This document shows, in pieces, positions 5,307 through 11,158 of a stretch of DNA of 11,158 nucleotides (position 1 is the first letter of the stretch; every line of letters begins with the position of its first letter). The position numbers and the translations under genes were made by a program. Location: contig CAJCHQ010000837.1 of the NCBI GenBank assembly GCA_903970295.1, forward strand, positions 1-11,158, written 5' to 3'. Source of the DNA: Bryobacterales bacterium. Its GTDB lineage: Bacteria > Cyanobacteriota > Vampirovibrionia > Obscuribacterales > Obscuribacteraceae. The notes under the pieces are model-generated. The model made no database searches. It saw only the letters and a program-made list of their open reading frames with translations, and was not told the origin of the DNA.

Positions 5307-6155
5307 TTAGACGAAGCTCTTACTGCGCAAGCGCAAAATCCTGTTGATTTCAGCCTGAATTTCGCCCTCTACAAAGGCGCACTGTTTTTTCGCTGTATTT
5401 TCCAGGGCATCACGATCGTCTTCCACTTTAGATATAATCGGTTTAGCTATAGTCATTTGCCATTTGATCGGGAACGAGGCGAGATTGAGTGGAAACGGCA
5501 GCCAGGGAAAAAATGGCGTCGCCATGAAGGCGGGCAAACTCAGAATCGGCTTCAGATTCTCGAAACTAATAATGTTGGGAATCGCTTCATCGCAGCCCAC
5601 TGTCGCTAGAGGATAGACTCGCACACCTTGCTCGATCGCCGGCAAGAGCCGCGTCCAATCGAATTCGCGCAAACGATATCTTTCGGCGTAAGGCTTGTTC
5701 ACGGCCGGCAACCCTTCTGGAAATACTGCCACCAATTCGCCTTTGCTGAAAAGCTGTTTGAGATTTTCCGATGACCAGGGTACAAAGCCTAACTCCAATA
5801 AGGCTGAATGCAAGCGCTCGTCGTCGATCCAATCCATGTCGGCGACTATATTGATGCGACGAGGATTAACTTTGTGAGACATCGCCGCGTAAATAAGCAT
5901 GAGAGCCGGCCAGGGCACCACACCATTGCTGTTCCCGACGATCAAAGCCGGCTCGTTCTTGGGCAGCCGATCCAAACCTTTCAGTTCGACTCGCCACCAC
6001 TCGTTGAATAAAAATGCTAAAAGCGGCTCCGCTCCAGCCAGGCGGCGAACATCGAAACCGAAATGCTGTTTTCTGCGGATGGTTTCTTTGATAAAACGTC
6101 GATACTTCTTTGTAAATTTTGGCATGGTGGCAACCAGGCTATTCATCGTCAGCAT
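5307..6155 (-). CDS. PlsC-like acyltransferase paralogue lacking the catalytic His and Asp (putative pseudoenzyme)
   Basis: This 282-residue protein is a tandem paralogue of the upstream gene. Shared features include the FPWLPFPL segment, a PEG block (FPEGLP, residues 145-150), an ERYR block, a matching GCDE/GGDE...PN region and a similar C-terminus (EIQAEINRILRLR). The first acyltransferase motif, NHSGLLPID in the paralogue, reads NSNGVVPWP here (residues 75-83), so the catalytic His is Ser76 and the Asp is Pro83. The reading frame is intact and the rest of the fold seems kept, so this is probably not a simple pseudogene. It may be a regulatory or partner subunit, or bind lipid without acyl transfer. 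Its start overlaps the previous gene by 17 bases; ATGs at 6146 and 6125 are alternatives, and none has a strong ribosome binding site, which fits translational coupling. No obvious terminator follows. Confidence 0.85.
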   Translation of the reverse strand: MLTMNSLVATMPKFTKKYRRFIKETIRRKQHFGFDVRRLAGAEPLLAFLFNEWWRVELKGLDRLPKNEPALIVGNSNGVVPWPALMLIYAAMSHKVNPRRINIVADMDWIDDERLHSALLELGFVPWSSENLKQLFSKGELVAVFPEGLPAVNKPYAERYRLREFDWTRLLPAIEQGVRVYPLATVGCDEAIPNIISFENLKPILSLPAFMATPFFPWLPFPLNLASFPIKWQMTIAKPIISKVEDDRDALENTAKKQCAFVEGEIQAEINRILRLRSKSFV

Positions 6156-6357
6156 CCCAACCCGTGAACATGGACTTACGTTCTCGCAAAAGTCGATTTA
6201 AATCTCGCTGAATGTCGTATTGGATTTCTCTAGCAATACGCAAACACAACTTGCGATCGTTGGCTTTATCCGGGGGATAATCGAGCTTGATTGGCGGGTG
6301 AATATTGATCAACCAGCGCACCGGCAGCGGAAAGAAGTAGAGTGGAAACGGCAGCCA
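5487..6357. repeat. Paralogous duplication shared by the two acyltransferase genes
   Basis: The two adjacent genes share protein motifs throughout. An identical 18-base segment, GAGTGGAAACGGCAGCCA, occurs at 5487-5504 and 6340-6357 and codes for the shared WLPFPL core on the minus strand. The interval given runs from one copy to the other. The remaining DNA has diverged, so the duplication is not recent. Confidence 0.6.
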
Positions 6358-7023
6358 CGGAAAAGCCGGCGTAATCGGATAGAACGGAAAGCGCAACAAG
6401 CGACTGAGCTTTTTGATGTTGACGAAATTCGGATAGATTTCGTCACCACCCAGAGTGGCAACCGCAATAATCGGAGTCTGCGTCGAAATCGCTAATTGCA
6501 CAAAGCCTGGGTGAAAATCAATCACTCGGTATCTTTCTTTCCAGGTTTTGCCGACGCCGCGCAGTCCCTCGGGGTAGATGCCGACGAACTCTTCCTTTTC
6601 AATCAATTTGGTGGCATTTTCCAAAGTCGCGCGAACATGACCAGTTTGCGTGATCCAATCTTTCACTGCCGGCAGCTGAAAAAACCAATCTGTGACGAGA
6701 TACCGCACTCGCCGGGGCGGGGTTCGGTGATTAAGAAGAGCGACGGCGAGCATGCCGGCATCGATCGGCAACAACCCCGAATGATTACCGATCAGGAGTG
6801 CTGCTCCTTCTTTCGGCACATTCTCGAGACCGCGAATATCGACTTTGAAATAGTCTTCGTAGCAAAAGCGGAAGAACGGCTCCCACTTCGCGAATGTTTC
6901 TATATTGAATCCGAATTCGTCGTCCGGATCTGTATATCGATCGACAAATCCAGGAGCTCGCTTTTCCAGCGCACCAAGCGGGTCGACGAAACCTAGCGTC
7001 TTAAGATTCTTCCAATTAGCCAC
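6139..7023 (-). CDS. Lysophospholipid/glycerolipid acyltransferase family protein (PlsC-like)
   Basis: The 294-residue product has the motifs of the membrane-bound glycerol/lysophospholipid acyltransferase superfamily. Motif I is NHSGLLPID (residues 80-88), with the catalytic His81 and an Asp88; the His-to-Asp spacing of six residues is that of the LPLP/LPID-type subfamily (MGAT-like) rather than the classic HX4D. Motif III is YPEGLRG (150-156), which binds the phosphate or glycerol moiety. A GGDEIYPNF block (192-200) and a Pro-rich hydrophobic FPWLPFPLYFFPLP segment (221-234) probably hold it at the membrane. The reaction should be acyl transfer from acyl-CoA or acyl-ACP to a glycerolipid; the acceptor is unknown. 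The start is GTG 7023, which overlaps the small membrane-protein gene by 31 bases and has a GGGGG just upstream. The next gene overlaps its end by 17 bases. Confidence 0.88.
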   Translation of the reverse strand: MANWKNLKTLGFVDPLGALEKRAPGFVDRYTDPDDEFGFNIETFAKWEPFFRFCYEDYFKVDIRGLENVPKEGAALLIGNHSGLLPIDAGMLAVALLNHRTPPRRVRYLVTDWFFQLPAVKDWITQTGHVRATLENATKLIEKEEFVGIYPEGLRGVGKTWKERYRVIDFHPGFVQLAISTQTPIIAVATLGGDEIYPNFVNIKKLSRLLRFPFYPITPAFPWLPFPLYFFPLPVRWLINIHPPIKLDYPPDKANDRKLCLRIAREIQYDIQRDLNRLLRERKSMFTGWDADDE

Positions 7024-7181
7024 AGAACCCCCAGCACTCCAGGCCCGAACGAAACCAGCATGACAACACGCTTCAATAGATTCCGGAATACCTCGCCAAT
7101 ACGAGCCCGCTTCTCGGAGCGCTCCTCTTCACTGTCGAACGAGTCTGTATCTTCAGTTTTAGTTTCGAATTCATCTACCAT
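6993..7181 (-). CDS. Small single-span membrane protein (62 aa)
   Basis: The first gene of the acyltransferase cluster encodes 62 residues. Residues 1-20 are strongly acidic (many Asp/Glu), residues 21-38 are basic and helical (SEKRARIGEVFRNLLKR), and residues 39-57 are a hydrophobic membrane helix (VVMLVSFGPGVLGVLWLIG). The protein ends two residues after RIL with Arg-Arg. The charge pattern suggests a tail-anchored protein with a cytosolic N-terminus. Its last 31 bases overlap the start of the acyltransferase gene, so coupled translation is likely. No strong Shine-Dalgarno match precedes ATG 7181, but a possible -10 box (TATACT on the minus strand, plus positions 7218-7223) lies about 40 bases upstream. 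No family recognised; a membrane adaptor for the acyltransferases is an inference from position only. Confidence 0.6.
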   Translation of the reverse strand: MVDEFETKTEDTDSFDSEEERSEKRARIGEVFRNLLKRVVMLVSFGPGVLGVLWLIGRILRR

Positions 7182-7354
7182 GACTACACCGCTCTTCTAT
7201 AGGTCTGGCTGGCGCTCAGTATAGAGAACCACCGGGGCGACATTCATTGCTGGGAAGAAGGCCTTAAGAAAGATTTACCAGTTTTCCACTATAACCCATT
7301 GCGGGCACTGCCGGTGCGATAATTAAGAGCTTCGGCACATTAGGAGCGAAAGTT

Positions 7355-7660
7355 ATGCAGCCCGACATGAATCAAATATTGATGCAAGCCCAGAAATTGC
7401 AGCGCGAGATGCAACGGGTTCAAGAAGAGCTGGCCAAGACTCCTGTCGAAGGTTCGGCGGGTGGTGGTGCCGTCAAAGTGACTTGCACTGGCGCCTTCGA
7501 ATTCACGGCTGTCAAAATCAAGCCTGAAGCTGTCGACCCAGCCGAAATCGATACACTCGAAGATCTGGTATTGACAGCCATCCAAGATGCTGCCAACAAA
7601 GCCAAAGAGATGGCACAAACTAAAGCCGGACCGCTCATGCCTCCCGGCATGGGCTTCTAA
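7355..7660 (+). CDS. ybaB: YbaB/EbfC family nucleoid-associated DNA-binding protein
   Basis: The 101-residue product has the usual length and layout. An N-terminal helix with the MNQILMQAQKLQREMQRVQ pattern (residues 5-23) leads to the LAKTPVEGSAGGGAVKVT turn-strand and the TAVKIKPEAVDP strand. A second long helix (LEDLVLTAIQDAANKAKEM) and a Gly/Pro/Met-rich tail (PLMPPGMGF) complete the fold. The family forms tweezer-like homodimers that bind DNA with little sequence specificity and are linked with nucleoid organisation and, through their constant neighbour, with RecR. AGGAG lies eight bases before the ATG. It is followed by recR after 29 bases, the classic pairing; the dnaX gene that often precedes the pair is absent here. 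Confidence 0.95.
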   Translation: MQPDMNQILMQAQKLQREMQRVQEELAKTPVEGSAGGGAVKVTCTGAFEFTAVKIKPEAVDPAEIDTLEDLVLTAIQDAANKAKEMAQTKAGPLMPPGMGF

Positions 7661-7689
7661 ACAACGCAGCCCGCACGAACCTGGAATCA

Positions 7690-8286
7690 ATGTATTTCAC
7701 ACCACCGCTTGCGAAATTAATCGAAGAATTTCAACGATTTCCCGGCGTCGGTCCAAAGTCAGCCCAACGAATGGCGTTTTACGTGCTTTCGATGAGTGCC
7801 GACTCGGTCCGGGGATTCGCGCATGCAGTCGTCGACGCCAAAGAGAAAGTAAAAAATTGCAGTCGCTGCTTTCACCTTTCGTCTGAAGATCCCTGCGAAC
7901 TCTGCAGCAGCGACAAGCGAGACCGCAGTGTGATGTGCGTCGTCGCCGAGTCTCGCGACGTGATCGCGATTGAGCGCACGCGCGAATACAAAGGCTCCTA
8001 TCATGTCCTCACCGGGCTGATCTCGCCGCTCGACGGTAAGGGACCAGACCAACTGAGCATTCGCGAGCTAATCAATCGCGTGCATGAGTCCGAGGTGAAA
8101 GAAGTGATTCTGGCAATCAACCCCACTATCGAGGGTGACACAACGGTTTTGTACCTGACCCGTTTGCTTAAACCACTGGGAGCGAAAGTGACGCGCATCG
8201 CTTTCGGTTTGCCGATGGGAGCCGATATGGAATATGCCGACGACGTTACATTATCGAAAGCACTCGAAGGCCGGCGCGACGTATAA
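7690..8286 (+). CDS. recR: Recombination mediator protein RecR
   Basis: RecR works with RecF and RecO to load RecA on single-stranded DNA at gaps. All domains are present in the 198 residues. The helix-hairpin-helix lies near residues 17-27 (FPGVGPKSAQR). A zinc finger uses Cys57, Cys60, Cys69 and Cys72. The Toprim domain starts at VMCVVAESRD with Glu87 and runs through LAINPTIEGD (141-150). The closing family signature GLPMGADMEYADDVTLSKAL (173-192) is also present. The length is standard. The ribosome binding site is weak (GGA seven to nine bases before ATG 7690), so translation may depend on ybaB just upstream. The stop codon lies 11 bases from that of the convergent dxs gene, and no hairpin terminator fits between them. 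Confidence 0.97.
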   Translation: MYFTPPLAKLIEEFQRFPGVGPKSAQRMAFYVLSMSADSVRGFAHAVVDAKEKVKNCSRCFHLSSEDPCELCSSDKRDRSVMCVVAESRDVIAIERTREYKGSYHVLTGLISPLDGKGPDQLSIRELINRVHESEVKEVILAINPTIEGDTTVLYLTRLLKPLGAKVTRIAFGLPMGADMEYADDVTLSKALEGRRDV

Positions 8287-8297
8287 CGCGTTCAGAC

Positions 8298-10322
8298 CTA
8301 AAGCGCGACGCGGCAAACGAATTCAACCACCTTCTCAACGCTCAATCCGTTTTCATGAAGCAAAATGTTGCGAGCACCGTGTTCGACGAAGTGATCGGGC
8401 AGACCGATAGAGAAGATATCGGCTTGTTTGCGAGCCGCATCGCGGACTTTTTCTTGAGTGGCAAATTGCAAAACTGCAGAACCAAAGCCGCCATTCAAAC
8501 AAGCTTCTTCAAGAGTCACCACTTTAACATCGGGCTGACCCAATACTTTTTGAAGCAGATCGGCATCGAGCGGCTTAGCTGAGCGTGCATTGACCAACGT
8601 CGCATCAATGCCCGCTTTCAGCAGCTCAGGCAGAGCCTGGCGTGCAGTCTCAACCATGGCTCCGTAAGCGAGCAAGACAACCTTTGAAACGCTTTTGTCT
8701 TTCGCGCCTGACGAATTCGCGGTCGAACATGTGGAACCACCTTTTTTAGCGTTAGAACTGAGGCCGATCGCCCCTGGGTTAAGCACTTCCCAGCGCGTGT
8801 AATCGATAAATTCAAAACCGTCAATCTGCTCGGCTTGAACAGCCTTTTCGCGAGGGAAGCGAATGGCTACTGGCCCATTATTCAGCTTCAGAGCGGAATA
8901 AACCATGTTGCGCAATTCGCGAGCATTGGCTGGCGCAATTACAGTGAAATTAGGCACCGCCCTGAGCATAGTGATATCGAATACGCCCTGATGGGTTTCA
9001 CCATCTTCGACTAAGCCACCGCGATCTATGCCGAAAATCACTGGCATTTTCATGATCGCGACATCGTGGATCACCTGATCCATTGCTCGCTGCAGGAAAG
9101 TGGAATAAATCGACACCACCGGTTTCAGTCCAGCCTTAGCCATGCCGGCAGCCATTGTCACAGCGTGCTGTTCGCAAATGGCGACATCGAAAAAGCGATC
9201 CGGCCAAACTTTGCCAAATTTAACGAGCCCACTGCCTTCAGCAGTAGCCGGCGTGATTGCCACCATATTCGGTTCCAACGCGGCAATTTCGATCAGGGCT
9301 TCACTGAAAATATCCGAATAAGTTTTGGGTTTCGACTTGGCTGGTGCTACTGGTTCGATTTTTTCCGTCAAGGGTGGTTCTAAGCTAAAGGCCGAGACGC
9401 CATGGTACTTAATAGAATCTTTCTCGGCCGGAGCATAGCCTCTGCCTTTTTGCGTGATGATATGAAGTATTTGAGGCGAGGTCTTATTTTTCACCGCCTC
9501 CAGGGCCGCGACAACGGCAGATACATCATGACCATCGATCGGCCCGGAATAATTGACGCCTAATTTTTCAAAGACGATGCCTGGGGTGTCGAAGCGCTCT
9601 TTGGCTTGTTTCTTCACCGACAGAATCATTTCCCAGACAGCCGGGGTCAATTGCACTTCATCAAGACGCCCCTCGATCAAATCCAATTTCGATTTGATGT
9701 CTTTGTAGAAAAAGGTCTCCTTGATGCGTTTCATATATTGGGCAAAACCACCCAAATTCTCGCTGATCGACATCTCGTTGTCGTTGAGAATGATCAACAC
9801 ATTGCGCTGAATATGGCCGAGATGATTGATTGCTTCTAGAGCCATGCCACCAGTCAAGCCACCATCCCCAATCACCGCGATGACTTTGTGACTCTGCTTC
9901 AGGTGATCGCGGGCGATTGCCATGCCCACAGCCAGTGAGATGGAAGTGGAACTGTGTCCGGCGATGAAAGCATCGTGCTCGCTTTCGGAAGGGTCCACAA
10001 ACCCGCTCAGTCCTTTGAACTGACGCAAAGTCGTGAATTGCGATCGACGCCCGGTGAGCATTTTGTGCACGTAGCACTGATGCCCGACATCCCACAGAAT
10101 GGTATCTTTCGGAGACTCAAAAACTCTGTGCAAACCAAGAGTAATTTCGACGATCCCCAGATTGGAAGCTAAGTGTCCGCCTGTGCGGGAAAGATTGCTA
10201 ACTATCTCCTCACGCACTTCCCCCGCCAGATCCTGCAACTCTTTGACAGAAAGACGCTTCAACTCGGCCGGAGTAGTTATGGCATCCAGGAATGTGGTCG
10301 TTGATTTGGCAAGAGTAAACAT
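8298..10322 (-). CDS. dxs: 1-deoxy-D-xylulose-5-phosphate synthase
   Basis: DXS condenses pyruvate and glyceraldehyde 3-phosphate with thiamine diphosphate, the first step of the MEP isoprenoid pathway. At 674 residues it is longer than the usual 620-640. The diphosphate site GDGGLTGG is at 152-159, with Asn180/Asn182 completing the GDG-N motif; the substrate-site GHQCYVHK is at 80-87. The catalytic Glu384 lies in ICEQHAV, and Asp440 and His444 in the EDGETHQG loop. The C-terminal transketolase domain contains EEACLNGGFG at 605-614. Two oddities: a roughly 25-residue Ser/Gly/Lys-rich insertion (about 519-546) at the entry to the C-terminal domain, and a Gly missing from the usual LVGxDGxTHxG loop (here LVEDGETHQG). 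AAGGA lies 12 bases before ATG 10322, longer than ideal. The gene is divergent from the HMA-like protein gene and convergent with recR. Confidence 0.97.
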   Translation of the reverse strand: MFTLAKSTTTFLDAITTPAELKRLSVKELQDLAGEVREEIVSNLSRTGGHLASNLGIVEITLGLHRVFESPKDTILWDVGHQCYVHKMLTGRRSQFTTLRQFKGLSGFVDPSESEHDAFIAGHSSTSISLAVGMAIARDHLKQSHKVIAVIGDGGLTGGMALEAINHLGHIQRNVLIILNDNEMSISENLGGFAQYMKRIKETFFYKDIKSKLDLIEGRLDEVQLTPAVWEMILSVKKQAKERFDTPGIVFEKLGVNYSGPIDGHDVSAVVAALEAVKNKTSPQILHIITQKGRGYAPAEKDSIKYHGVSAFSLEPPLTEKIEPVAPAKSKPKTYSDIFSEALIEIAALEPNMVAITPATAEGSGLVKFGKVWPDRFFDVAICEQHAVTMAAGMAKAGLKPVVSIYSTFLQRAMDQVIHDVAIMKMPVIFGIDRGGLVEDGETHQGVFDITMLRAVPNFTVIAPANARELRNMVYSALKLNNGPVAIRFPREKAVQAEQIDGFEFIDYTRWEVLNPGAIGLSSNAKKGGSTCSTANSSGAKDKSVSKVVLLAYGAMVETARQALPELLKAGIDATLVNARSAKPLDADLLQKVLGQPDVKVVTLEEACLNGGFGSAVLQFATQEKVRDAARKQADIFSIGLPDHFVEHGARNILLHENGLSVEKVVEFVCRVAL

Positions 10323-10462
10323 GACGCCCGGGATTCCTTATTGGAGGAAGGTCAGCGTTTATCATATCAACCTATAATTTGCGCTAGCTTAATATATTGT
10401 CCACAGCTCAGCCTGGGAAATTCTGCACCCTTTCAAAAGACCTCTGGATAAGGTTGTGCGCG

Positions 10463-10503
10463 AATCGGTAAGATGGTTTTGACCGATTAAGGATTGTGAC
10501 CGA
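10463..10503. promoter_or_regulatory. Cluster of ACCGATT-type repeats upstream of the HMA-like protein gene
   Basis: AATCGGT (10463-10469) and ACCGATT (10482-10488) form a perfect 7-bp inverted repeat with a 12-base gap. A further TGACCGA at 10497-10503 directly repeats the TGACCGA at 10480-10486 at 17-base spacing. The cluster lies 70-110 bases before the ATG at 10571 in the 248-base gap to dxs, where promoter elements would be expected. TTGACC at 10478-10483 could be a -35 box, but no good -10 box follows at the right distance. Confidence 0.3.
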
Positions 10504-10570
10504 ATTGCATACATCTATCCGAAAAACCTCTTGCTCCCAGCCTAATCGATCTGTGCCGAGAGAATTGTCA

Positions 10571-11158
10571 ATGTCCGTAAGAGCCCTGTTAATTGGCGGT
10601 TTTCTTCTCGTCGCTTCGGCGTTTATTTGCCCTGAAACCCTCTCCCAGCCGGAAGAATTGAAGCCGCCGCCGGGACAGCGAGTAGACCGAACAGGTACCG
10701 GCCCAGGGGTAAGCGGTGAGCGAACAAACGCCGCGCCAGGCTCTGAAAACCAGGCAGGCGATGACCAGAACGCCTCTTCTGGTGGTTCCCAAGGCAATTC
10801 TCACCGCTTTGGCGGCATTGAGACGAGAGCGCTGGACGATCGCTTGCGCCGTCTCGAACAAATGACCGGGCAAAGCGGTACGGATTTGGAACAGGCATCC
10901 GATACCAACATCCCAGATATTCCGAAGGAAAAGCAGAAGCGCGTCGAATTGAGGTTTGGGGGCTCATTGTGTCCGACCTGCCTAGTTTATTTCGAGAAAA
11001 AACTCTACGAAACCGGAGCTGTCGTACAGGTGGAGATGGCAGTAACTAAGAAGCGACCCGGACAATTAGCAAAAGTGGCTATTGCTACAGTCGACTACGA
11101 TCCGACCAAAATCAATAAAGCTGGATTGATCGAGTTAGTCAAACACAACGACTTTCAA
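10571..11158 (+). CDS. Secreted protein with HMA-like CxxC domain (partial, C-terminus missing)
   Basis: The plus strand is open from ATG 10571 through the right edge (196 complete codons). A short signal sequence (R4, then ALLIGGFLLVASAF) is followed by a disordered linker rich in Gly, Pro, Ser, Asn and Gln (about 27-80), a short helix with many Arg (86-97), and from about residue 124 a domain of the form strand, GGSLCPTC (130-137), helix, strand, strand ending in VDYDP (174-178), then helix LIELVKHNDF. This order and the CxxC before the first helix resemble heavy-metal-associated domains of MerP or copper chaperones, where the two cysteines bind the metal. The assignment is by pattern. A periplasmic or extracytoplasmic metal-binding role is inferred; a thiol-redox role is less likely given the VDYDP pattern. 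GAGAGA lies seven bases before ATG; the frame stays open upstream, but the signal sequence fixes this start. Confidence 0.7.
   Translation, partial: MSVRALLIGGFLLVASAFICPETLSQPEELKPPPGQRVDRTGTGPGVSGERTNAAPGSENQAGDDQNASSGGSQGNSHRFGGIETRALDDRLRRLEQMTGQSGTDLEQASDTNIPDIPKEKQKRVELRFGGSLCPTCLVYFEKKLYETGAVVQVEMAVTKKRPGQLAKVAIATVDYDPTKINKAGLIELVKHNDFQ

Noticed and set aside
9661..10095. 144-codon minus-strand ORF inside dxs
   Set aside because: It is an out-of-frame shadow of the well-supported dxs gene, with an Arg/His-rich translation typical of shadows.
10397..10451. DnaA-box-like sequences: TTGTCCACA at 10397-10405 and TTATCCAGA on the minus strand at 10443-10451
   Set aside because: Each has one mismatch to TTATCCACA, there are only two, and there is no dnaA, dnaN or AT-rich unwinding element. 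Not enough for an origin.
10408..10967. Three minus-strand ORFs opposite the right-edge gene
   Set aside because: The plus strand carries a continuous frame with a signal sequence and a conserved-looking CxxC domain. The minus frames are rich in Arg, Ser and Pro and lack ribosome binding sites.

Overview
The window looks like ordinary bacterial chromosome: dense gene packing, short intergenic gaps, Shine-Dalgarno-type start sites and roughly balanced base composition. Three genes are recognised with confidence: a ybaB/ebfC-recR pair and dxs (MEP isoprenoid pathway). No rRNA, tRNA, CRISPR array, insertion sequence or phage gene was found. The combination of dxs, several exported low-complexity proteins and orphan membrane proteins fits a poorly sampled environmental lineage. 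My impression is the non-photosynthetic cyanobacterial sister group (Vampirovibrionia/Obscuribacterales), but this rests on protein flavour only and is not shown by the sequence.

Layout, left to right. (1) 1-197, minus: N-terminal part of an exported protein with a Pro-Ala-Ala repeat tract, running off the left edge. (2) 362-2690, plus: a possible 58-codon ORF with a good ribosome binding site, then a large unrecognised exported/membrane protein closed by a clear intrinsic terminator at 2710-2738. (3) 2747-3103, minus: a small secreted protein. (4) 3104-3459: a divergent intergenic region with a perfect palindrome/possible promoter and a start-less, coding-like stretch. (5) 3460-4326, plus: an XRE-type regulator with an MmyB-like ligand-binding domain. 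(6) 4327-4664: a non-coding stretch with an 18-bp perfect palindrome and a hairpin. (7) 4665-5282, plus: a protein of 26-residue helical repeats.

(8) 5307-7181, minus: an overlapping three-gene cluster. It holds a small single-span membrane protein, a glycerolipid-type acyltransferase with intact motifs, and a tandem paralogue that has lost both catalytic-motif residues. This is the most interesting locus in the window: an acyltransferase, a putative pseudoenzyme partner and a small membrane protein, all probably translationally coupled. (9) 7355-8286, plus: ybaB and recR. (10) 8298-10322, minus: dxs with a low-complexity insertion and a one-residue deletion next to its active site. (11) 10571-11158, plus: a secreted protein with a CxxC domain resembling heavy-metal-associated (HMA) domains, running off the right edge.

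Functional themes are the cell envelope (four exported proteins and the acyltransferase cluster), recombinational repair (recR with its usual ybaB partner) and isoprenoid precursor supply (dxs). Two pairs of genes converge with only 11 and 24 bases between stop codons, leaving no room for separate terminators. No complete new defence or mobile system is visible.
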